NCBI GenBank assembly: GCA_021734475.1
Contig: JAIPIU010000002.1
Location: 188,122 to 252,121 of the forward strand
Direction of reading: 5' to 3'
Length of the DNA stretch: 64,000 nt
Source: Candidatus Altimarinota bacterium
Lineage (GTDB): Bacteria; Patescibacteriota; Gracilibacteria; Absconditabacterales; Absconditicoccaceae
Shown here: positions 54,418-64,000 of the stretch, one piece after another
Position numbering within the stretch: the first letter of the stretch is position 1
Layout of the letters: the number at the start of each line of letters is the position of its first letter
Program-made: the position numbers and the translations under genes
Notes under the pieces: model-generated
The model's input: the letters and a program-made list of their open reading frames with translations, nothing else
Told to the model about the DNA's origin: nothing
Database searches by the model: none

Positions 54418-54578
54418 TTAATTTCATACTTTCGAAATTAATGTTAAACTACCTCAATTAGCTGGTCATATTCTTACATAGGTGCATAGATCAGATCAAA
54501 GACCAACCTGGCCCGGTTTACTTTGATTGCTGATGTGACCAGAGCCCCAGAGAATTAGCTACTCTCTGGGGTTTTTTT
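54418..54578 (+). ncRNA. Candidate structured RNA with intrinsic terminator
   Basis: Downstream of the giant gene are, in order, hairpin TTAATTTC/GAAATTAA (54418-54441); an outer helix CTGGTCA/TGACCAG (54462-54468 with 54536-54542) enclosing ATCAAAG/CTTTGAT (54495-54501 with 54521-54527) and AACC-TGGCCC-GGTT; then a 9-bp terminator CCCCAGAGA/TCTCTGGGG with T-run (54545-54578). No start codon or coding sense. It does not match SRP, 6S, tmRNA or RNase P landmarks I know. Could also be an elaborate 3' end of the giant mRNA. Confidence 0.55.
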
Positions 54579-54656
54579 ATTTCAAAAAAAACTTTAACCA
54601 CTTTCTAATGATTTCAAATCTGATTTCATCCTCAAATATTTTTTTACTTTATTTTT

Positions 54657-55165
54657 TTGTCATTCCGGCCTCAAGGACAGAGTCTGCAGCCGGAATCTGA
54701 ATCACAAAGTCATTCCGGCGCCAAGTTTTGCAGCCGGAATCTATATTGTTGTATTTCGCTTTGCAAGACTCGCTTCACTTGGATTCCGGTTGCTTTACAC
54801 AATAATACCGGAATGACAAACAATTGTCATTGCGAGGAGTTCTCCAAGGCGAACGACGCGGCAATCTTTTTATTTTAAGATTGCTTCTCCTCATACCATT
54901 ATTTTTTTGTCATTCCGTCCTGAAAACTACAGATATCTAACTCACCAGTCATTCCGGCGCTAGGTATTGCAGCCGGAATCTTAATTTTAAACAAAAAAGC
55001 GATTTCTCCGCTACGGTCGAAATGACAGTGACTTAGTCGTTGTGAGCAGGTACCTTGTCATTTCGAGTGAGCAAAGCGAGTCGAGACTTGTCCTTAAGAA
55101 TAAAGGAAATCGCTTTATTCTATTATAAAAAAAAGGGATTCCTCCATTTCAGTCGCAATGACAGT
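54657..55165. repeat. Large cluster of palindromic repeats
   Basis: Most of the ~1-kb gap. Six or more units: GTCATTCCGG types (54659, 54711, 54781-54817, 54950), GTCATTGCGAG (54827-54890), and a GTCATTTCGAGTGAGC unit (55058) with the ACTTGTCCTTAAG block as at 35479. From 55165 to 55370 the DNA is plain AT-rich with nothing recognised. Confidence 0.75.
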
Positions 55166-55371
55166 TGACGTTCAGAATTTCAAAATCTTTTTCATTTTTT
55201 TGCAAATTTTTTGCAAATTTTTCATCTAAAATTTATTTATTCAAATTTTTTTACTTTCAAAACTAAAATATAATACAAAACATTAGTTCAAAAGCTAGAT
55301 TATCTTACATCATATCTATATAAAAAGAATTAAAAATGTCAATTCATATTTGCTATATATATATGTGTTTT

Positions 55372-55399
55372 TTGACTGGTTTATTTTCCTAGTTATAAT
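55372..55399 (+). promoter_or_regulatory. Promoter of the second giant surface protein
   Basis: TTGACT (55372-55377), 16 bases, TATAAT (55394-55399), about 54 bases before ATG 55453. Confidence 0.65.
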
Positions 55400-55452
55400 T
55401 GAAGATGTAGAAACTAACAAAAGCCTCTATCAATTTAGTTATCTATCAGGTT

Positions 55453-58400
55453 ATGATTCAGAAACTCAAATTATTATGAAACCAATCTTTCTCAGATAGG
55501 GGCGAATTACATACAAGTTCTCAGACTTGAAATTTTTACGATACAGTCAAAAAAGAAAATACACTCAATAAGGTAAATAAAGCAGTACCTCAAATAGTAG
55601 ATCATGTCAAAGAACATCACAGAAAATACTTTTTTGGATCAGTATTGTTGTTTGCTATTATCAAACTTGTTTTGGTGTTTATTTCAACTAATGCAGTTAC
55701 TATAGCTCAGTGACCTTTCAATTTTGAATGAAAAGCTCCAGTATCTAGATCTATAGAAAATCTCAAATCAACACCAGCAGAAGAAATTGTGGATGAAACA
55801 AATGATGAAGAAATAATTACAGACGAAAAATCTTCTGAATCCAAATCAAGTTCAGATCAATCCAAAGAATGTGATGACTGAAATAGCAAAAACTGAGATG
55901 GTTGTAATAGTGATTTCCAGATAGAGGATGGATATTCATGTGTTTGAACTCCATCAATCTGTGCTATAGTTTCCAAACCCGAAATTACAAAACCTGAACA
56001 AATTGTGAATGAAGTAGTTTTGACTGACTTGGAATTGGTTCAAAAATATTTTTCCAAAACTTCTATGTTTACAGATCTTCGATCATCAAACAAATGTGAT
56101 ACTAGCAAGATAACTGTATCTCATCTATCCCCATGAACAGATTTGATTCCAAAAAATCCAAACTGAAACAAACTTTATATTCTATCTTCATGAGATTATT
56201 CATTCTCTTACATGATAGATATCCAGTCTACATGTATCGCTATCGTTTGAGAAGATGAAAATGTAAATCTATATACCAACAAAACTCAATGAGCAAATAT
56301 CAAAGTCTCATTATGAAAAAACATTATATTCGACAATCTAAATATATTCTGATCTACTACTTCTACTGGAGTAAACCATACATGAAACAATTATTGAATA
56401 TATTTAGATAGCTCAGATAACACTATCAAAAATACTTCACTATACTGACAGATATGATTCTGAATTTATATGGATGAATTTGATAATTATATCTCTGATT
56501 CTTATCTATACGAGTGAAATACTATCGATCTAGATCCTATAGCTGATACTTATATAGACTGAGATGCAAAAAATAAAAATAAGAATTATGGAAAATCCAA
56601 AGACTTATTATCAGATTCCAAGTGATCCAAATTTATGATTAATTTTGATCTGAGTGATATACCTGAGTGAGCTGTGATCAAAAACGCAAGACTATGATTG
56701 GCTAAGGTTGGATGATCTTCCAATAATCTATCAATCAGAAAAATACTCAAAAACAAACGAGAGGAATGAGAATGAGATGATACAGTGTCACTTGCATGAG
56801 AACCAAATTTCAATTATCTATCTTATCCAGATCAATCTCGATATAGTGACTCTGAGTGAATGCAAGAATGAAAAGATTATAGTTCACAGGAGTTGATAGA
56901 TGCTATATCATTCAATTCCAAAGTTGATAATCAGGATCTTTATTTCTCTTTCTTTTGATCAAACGCTAATCCAAACAAAAAATCCAAACTAAAATTATTC
57001 AATTTCAATAAATACTGATTACAAACATTACAGTCATACTTAGATAGTCCTGACTCCAATCTATGATTTGTATTTCTCAATACTATCAACAACGTATCCG
57101 TATGATCCAAAGACAATCCAGATCCAGAAAATAGACCAATTTTGGAATTAAACTATTATACACCTACCATAAACTCCAAAAACTCACCTATCGTTATACC
57201 AAATACAAGCAATGAATCCATCATCAGAGAGATTATGATATCCAATTGATATCTAGAAGATGGTGATGTTTTGGAATGAACCAAGCCAATAGATCTTTCT
57301 CTCAGTGATTGAGATCTGATTATTCCTATTAGTCTAAAATCTATCGATGACCAGATACAGGTAGATATATGATCAGATACTACATTCAAAAATGAAAACT
57401 GATTGACTTATACATGAATCATCTTAGCTCCCAAAGAAATTTCTACCAACACGCTTAGAGATAAATTTCCATGAAAACTCTTACTCAAATCTTTCAAAGT
57501 TTGATCAAACAAAGATAAAATCAAAATGTTTGATAATACCAACAAACCCAAAAAAGCTTCAGTAAAAGTACCTATAGATGGATACAATGTTTGAGATACC
57601 ATATCAATTGATTACTCTCAAGATGAATGAGAAACTCGAACTAAATTATCAGATGTGACAGTTAAAATATCTAACGGTCAAAAATATGTACAATTTAATA
57701 CAACTCACTTTACCCAATTTCTTTTGTATGGGACTCCATGAGAGTTTTGGATAAATGATGGTGATCCTATAGTTACTAGTAGTTCAAACTTTACTTTATA
57801 TCGATCTGGATCAAATATAGATGAACGAAGATTTGGTAATAGTGCTGCAGAAAGAGATGCTGCAAGACGAGAAACTGAAGCATCACCACTTGTAGACTAT
57901 GAATGATGATCTTGACCTTGATCTGTAGTGGTATATGCATCATTCAAAGATTCTTCAGCTCATACTGTCAATGTAGAAGACCAAATTTATGTAGATGATA
58001 CAGGTAGATGAACATACTTAGATGAAGATTTTTGGAATAGTGATCCATCTAATTGAGATATAGTGGAAAAACTATTTTGAACAACTAGTAGATATACAGC
58101 CAATCGAGCAGCAAATGAATGTGTTACACAAGATATGATTGTAGAATACCGAGATTGAGGATGAGCAATGGATCAACCAGATACAGTATATGTGATTGGT
58201 GGATGAACACGGGAATTAGGCTGAGCCATAGATCTTGCTTCATGTTCAGCTATAGTATGAAAAACTACATCTACTTCAGAAAATATAATACTTCACACAA
58301 CAAATGAAGAAGCTTATACAATCTGAATTTGATCTGATAGTGTTATTATAGATAATATTCAATTAGACTGAAAGAGTTTTGCGGAATGATCACATACTTG

Positions 58401-61400
58401 GAATGGTGCATGAATATATGTTAGCTCAAATAATGTTACTATAAATAATATAGATGCATATTTTTTTAATGAATGATGAGTAAATCTGTTTTGAACATTT
58501 ACTTTGGTAGATAATAGTAGATTTTACAATAATAATAATGGTCTTATTATAAATAGTGAATCATATCCAAATACAATCAATAATAGTATATCATACAACA
58601 ATCAGAGTCTTTGATTGCAGATTTCAGCAAATAATGTCGCTATAAACAATTTTCAAACATTTAATAATGTAGATTGATGAATATCAATACAATGAAATGA
58701 TGTAGTTTTGAACAATTGTCTAGCTTATAATACCAATAGAGATGGTATAGCAATTAATTGACAAAATAATATTTTAAATAATGTCTCATCATATAATAAT
58801 GCCAGATTTTGAATCGTAGTAGAATTATCAGAAACGAATAATTTATATTTTGGTGAACTAATTCTTTTTTCTAATCCATGATCAAACTTAGTATGAACAA
58901 ATTGATATGATGAAAATCTAAATCCTGAATGAGACTCTCCTATATGATCTCGATCTGCATGATCTCTCAATGAAGAATATAGTATGTCATGTGTACGATA
59001 TACTATGCCCGAATCAGCTCATCCTACTAAATATATAGATGTTGAAACATATACAAATTGTGAACTTAGATCCTCAGAAACATCTTCTCGATACGAAGAA
59101 ACACTTACTCAGCAAAACATCACATATACATATGATGAGGAAAATACAATCTATCAAAAACATCCTGTAGTTTATGATGGTACTCCTACTCTTGCAGAAG
59201 CTAACATTATATATGGAGCATTGGATCATCTATGAGCTTTCGAAGAAAATAAGTGATGAGATGTAGAACCAGAACCATCATGTTGAAATGGTACTGTAGA
59301 TTTCCCAGAACAATGTGATGATGGTAATACAAGTAATGGTGATGGATGTGATTATCTTTGTGCTCGAGAATCTGCAGAAAATAATTGTACTTGATTGCCA
59401 GCAAACGCTGTTCCAAATACAGCTACTATAATATCACAAACTTGTACTGCATCCAATGGTTCTACATGTACATCTTGGACTCCTACTGCTACATATTCTT
59501 ATAACCTTACTCCAGATGGATGAACATGTCGTTTCAAATGTGCTACATTATATAATAATCGAGTATGAGGTGTCTGTTTACCATCAACATCAGTTTTATA
59601 TACATGAATAGTCACAGAAACAGGTACTCCTGTTGTTGCAGGTAATAGTTTTACAATGACTGAAAATCAGACATTAAAATCATCTGATGCTCATCTAGTC
59701 GATTGAACAAAACGTTGATTAATACAAATCTTATGAGTGACACATATCAAGGTAGACGCATGATCTCCATCTTGGAATGGAAAACTACTTGCACCAGAAT
59801 TGGTTACTTCATGATGAGAATTAGCTCTATCTGGAGAATCAGGATTACCAGCTGGACATGATTGGATACAAACTATTAGAGTTTGATCTACTGGCGCAAA
59901 TCTATCTTCTAGTTGAGAAAATTTTCAAATTGCTATGCCTGTACCTACAGCAGATGCTTCTTTATGAGATATATTAAAGATATATTATTCATCTAATCAA
60001 TGATCAACTTGGGCTGCGAATACAACTCAGCCTACATGTACAGTAAATTCATCAGATTTTTGTATATTTGAGACAGATCACTTCTCCAATTTCACATTTG
60101 GAAAAGCAGCTTCAAGCTTCTTTATAAATAATGATGATGCTTATGTAAGTTGAGTAAACGTGCAACTAAATCATAGCGTGCCAGCAGCAACACAGATGAG
60201 ATTTTCTAATACTGCTGGTTCATTTCCTGGTTGGTCATCTATATCTACTCCAGTTGCATGGACTCTATGAGCAGCAGCTAGTAATTCTTGAATGCAGCTA
60301 AGAACTGTTTATGCAGAATTTAGTGGATGATGATCTTCTATAACAGATCAAGATTCCATATATATAGATACATTTGATCCAGTTTTATCATTTATGTCTC
60401 CAACTCCAGCAGATTCCTCTACTATTTCTTGATGAGTATACACTGTTACAGATCTTAGAGAAGAAGGAGCATGATTGGATCGATTTAGATATACTCGAGC
60501 ATGATGATATAATTATATATATAGTAATGATCTGATTTTGATGTTGAATATGGATAGAATTTCAGCTCTATGAGAATCATCTACAGTCATGAAAGATCGA
60601 TCTCAATATCACAATACTATCGTAATTTCTTGAGCCAGCGCTACTTCTTCAAATCGAAGTTGATGATACTTATTTGATTGAAATAATGATTTTATAGATG
60701 TTAGTAGAGATATAAATGATTATCTATCTACTTGATTTACTATCTCAGCATGGATAGCTCCAGCTAATATAGATAAAGCTCAAATGATAATATCTGATTA
60801 TCATTGAGATACTACATTAGCAGATAGAGATGGTATTCAGTTTGGAATTTCAGCTTGAAATGAATTATTTGTAAAACTATTAGAAAATTGAGCAGGTAAT
60901 TATATTTGACGTAGAACAGATCCTGTAATATCACAGCCTGACGTACGATATCATGTAGTTACTACTTGGGATTGAGCTTTTTGATCAGATTGATTTAGAA
61001 TATATTTAGATTGACAAAGAGCAGATGCGCATGATGAAACTGCTGGTTCTGTATGATCTTTTGATTTCTCAGCTAGACATATGGAGTTGTGAAGACATCT
61101 TTGAGTAGCTTGATATGGCGCATATTTTGATTGAACGATGGATGAAGTTCGTGTTTATAGAGGTGATCGAGATCAAAATTGAGTAACTTTCTTGTATGGT
61201 TCAAATTTACAATATTATGATACTGGTAAATATTTGATGAAAGTTTTGTATACATGATTAGCAGATTGAAATTATGATTATGCTGCAGATGCAGCTGATC
61301 TTGTTGGTAACGCTGCTGCATGAATAAATAGAAGTGTAAATGTAGATAATACACCACCATCATGAACATTTAGTATCAATACATGAGCATCTAGCACCAA

Positions 61401-64000
61401 TAGCCCAAATGTAGTCTTAAATAGTACTAGTATAGCATGAGCTTCTCAGATGAGATTTTCTAATAACTGAAGCACTTGGAGCGGTCGAGTAACCAAAGTA
61501 AATAGCTATCCATGGACATTGATATGATGTACATGAGCTACATATATAGTTTACGGACAGTACCAAGATGGTGTTTGAAATGGATTTTCTACTAGCGATA
61601 CCATCACTTGTACATCTTCTTCAGCTCCCACTCTGACTACAGCATATATCTCAGCGTGAACAACATGATACAATTCCCCAAATTATTATTATAAATGAAC
61701 AATCACAGTTAGATCTGATGTAACTAATAACTGATGAGCTAATCTAAATACTAGTTCTTGTCAGTATAGCACTTGATCAACTTGGGCATCAGCAACTTTT
61801 GCTTGAAATGTAAATACAGGATATTGTTATGTATCTTCTTATACACCAAATGCTGATATAGATTTGAGATTCCGTATATCCAATACATCTGCCCAAACAT
61901 GATATGCTGCTACATGATCATATATATATGATAACTTTGCTCCTGCTGTTCCACCATCTTCTTGAGCTATAGCTTGGAAAGCATGATGAATATGACCAGA
62001 TGATTGAAATGATATTATAGCAGATAAAGATTGAAATATTTATGTTGTATGAGATTTTGCTAATACAGCATCATTTGGATCTCAATCATATACATCTAGT
62101 GGAGATCAAGATATTTTCATATCCAAACTTAGTAGTACTGGAGCATGGCTATGGACCAAAAAAGCATGATGATCTAGTGAAAATCATTGAAGAAATGTGG
62201 CTACAGATCTAGATTGAAATGTATATATGGTATGACAGTTTAGTACTACAGCATCATTTGGATCTCAATCATATACAAGTTCTGGAGGTTTTGATATATT
62301 TGTTTCCAAATTAAATAGTGCATGAACACGACAATGGACCAAAAAAATCTGATGAGTATGATGAGAGAGTGTTGGAGATATAGTTGTAGATGATAATAAC
62401 AATATCTATGTTTTATGAAAGTTTTATAATACAGTTACTTTTGGATCACAGACATTTACTGCTTCTTGAAATGATAATGGTGATGTTTTTGTTAGTAAAT
62501 TTGATACAAACTGAAATTTTATCAATACTGCTAGACCTTCTTCTTTATCAAAAGTAGAATTGTTATGATGATTGGCAGTAGATCCAGATTGAAGTAATTT
62601 ATATATCTGATTTACATTTGATGAAAATGTACATTTTAATTGACAAACTTTTTTGGCAACATGATGACTTAATAGTTCTTTATTGGCTAAGGTAACTAGT
62701 TGATGAACTGTTGTATGGTCAAAAGTAGCACAAACAGATTCAACTACAATACTTACAAAAGATATACAGGTAGATAATTCTTGAAATGTATCAGTTTTGC
62801 AAGATTTTGATTGAAATTGGACTATGTGAAATCAAACCCGTTATGCTTTTGGAACAAATACTCTTGTATCAAGATTTAGTAATACTTGAAATCTTTTGTT
62901 TGCTAGTATAGCAAATGATTATTGACAATGAGGATCTTTCTCTGCTACGGCCTGAGAATTGATATTAGATAATTTTGGTAATGCTCAAATAATCTGAACA
63001 TATAATTGAGATATCTGATTTGGAACTACACATCTCTACAATTCATGATATTCTGATGTTTATGTTGCAAGTATAGATAGTTGATGAAATCGATTATCTG
63101 CATCTAGGATGGGTTGATCAGTTAACGAAAATGGATACTGATTGACAATAGATGATTGATGATCTATTTATTGAGTATGATCGTTTGGTGGTACATGAGT
63201 ATATGGCTCTACCACATTATCCAATAGCTGATCACAGGATATATTTATTACTAAATTGGCTGATGCTAGACTATTTGTGATAAACAATGACGCTGCTTCT
63301 ACTACATCTACATCTGTTACTCTCAATATCACATGTCCTACAGATGCATGAGTATGATGAGTACAGATAGCTTTTGGTAATAGTATCAATCCATCCAATC
63401 GACAATCATGTGCATCCACCAAAGCTCATACATTATCAGCATGAGTATGATACAAAACAGTTTATATGTTGGCCAAAGACTCTCTATGAAATATTACTAG
63501 CAACCATACCGACACAATTTACTTGGATGACTGACCACCATCAGTCTGAACAGCCTATGTATCTAGTGGAAGTACAGGAAATAATTGATTAGATTTATAT
63601 TACAAATGAGTAGTAGATATCCGTGCAAATGTAAGCGATTGATGATGAATATCATGAACTACATGTGAATATACAGCAAATTGAGTAACTTGGTCTGCAG
63701 CATCATATAGTTGAACATCCACATCATGATATTGTTATTATGTATGATTAAATCGATGATGAGATATCGATATCAATTTCCGTGTCCAAGATATAACAAA
63801 TAATTTATGAACATGAACATCAAGTTATTATACATATGATGCAACAGCACCTGCATGATGATCATTTACTATCAATACATGAGCTACTCATACAAATACA
63901 TGAGTAGTAACTTTGACAAATATTTCATGTCCTACAGATTCATGAGTTTGACGATCATGAATCTATGTATGAAATACATCCAATCCTAGTAGTAATTTCT
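55453..64000 (+). CDS. Giant multidomain surface protein, 3' end outside window
   Basis: At least 2849 residues, open to the window edge. In order: basic N-terminus (HVKEHHRKY) and anchor helix (~57-85), cysteine-rich repeat (ECDDGN, ~138), small beta-helix (~292-340), DNRLRE/CBM96-like carbohydrate-binding domain (~362-566), long parallel beta-helix (~952-1126, NNV/NNI rungs), second cysteine repeat (CGNGTVDFPEQCDDGN, ~1274), LamG domain (~1696-1916), SBBP-type beta-propeller repeats (~2176-2606, DGNIYVVGDF, DIFISKLSSTG) and FxINN-type sandwich units. N-terminal plan matches the gene at 47113, so they are paralogues. A role in attachment to a host or to glycans is inferred. Glycine is mostly TGA. 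Confidence 0.85.

Noticed and set aside
54418..54578. SRP, 6S, tmRNA or RNase P RNA
   Set aside because: Characteristic loops (GGAA tetraloop region, tag ORF, long central bubble) are absent and length is short.
27029..55165. CRISPR array
   Set aside because: Repeats are irregularly spaced, palindromic and of several families, with no unique spacers of constant length and no cas genes.

Overview
The window reads coherently only if TGA encodes glycine, with TAA and TAG as the only stops. This is the code of the Candidate Phyla Radiation lineages Gracilibacteria (BD1-5/GN02) and Absconditabacteria (SR1), translation table 25. GroES, GroEL, FtsK, MraY, RlmN, a P-type ATPase and rubrerythrin all open into full-length proteins, with TGA exactly at invariant glycines. 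Examples are the FtsK Walker A loop, the MraY GDSGAFALGG motif and the GGM tail of GroEL. The DNA is AT-rich, most genes lack a Shine-Dalgarno sequence, and intergenic gaps are short. Read with the standard code, nearly every native gene shatters into fragments.

Layout. 1-4.8 kb: two exported proteins (the first cut by the window edge). 4.9-10.4 kb (minus): a heme-membrane/rubredoxin/flavin reductase fusion with a thioredoxin-like lipoprotein, then ftsK-cutA-(tyrosine phosphatase+CYTH fusion). 10.5-13.9 kb (plus): a small membrane protein, NDK, GroES, two small proteins, GroEL. 14-20 kb: HD-domain ppGpp-hydrolase-like protein, DUF1461 protein, response regulator, O-antigen-ligase-like protein, MraY, RlmN. 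20.2-30.6 kb: two TrmB-like regulator paralogues, each heading a two-gene unit, with tRNA-Asn and a tandem pair of unknown paralogues between them, plus a histidine-phosphatase-like gene. 30.8-33.2 kb: two methyltransferases and two unknown genes, bracketed by two inverted-repeat elements. 33.4-41 kb: an island of ten genes with no TGA codon at all. 41.3-46.4 kb: calcium-type ATPase, rubrerythrin, RecB-like nuclease. 47.1-64 kb: two giant multidomain surface proteins separated by a likely structured RNA and a repeat-filled gap; the last runs off the window.

The most interesting layer is the contrast in codon use. Thirteen genes (10495-11354, 26135-26962 and the 33.4-41 kb island) use only GGN for glycine and end only in TAA/TAG, so they are 'code-neutral': they read the same under the standard code and code 25. 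They include a radical SAM plus methyltransferase pair and a signal-peptide protein that looks like a Bacteroidota outer-membrane barrel. Some of them carry the same promoter module (a TGTTG...CAACA inverted repeat followed by TTGATA/TTGACA-N16-TATA) that precedes native transcription units. This argues for acquired genes wired into the host rather than assembly contamination. Palindromic GTCATT...AATGAC repeats are dense from 27 kb to 55 kb and nearly absent from 1-26 kb.
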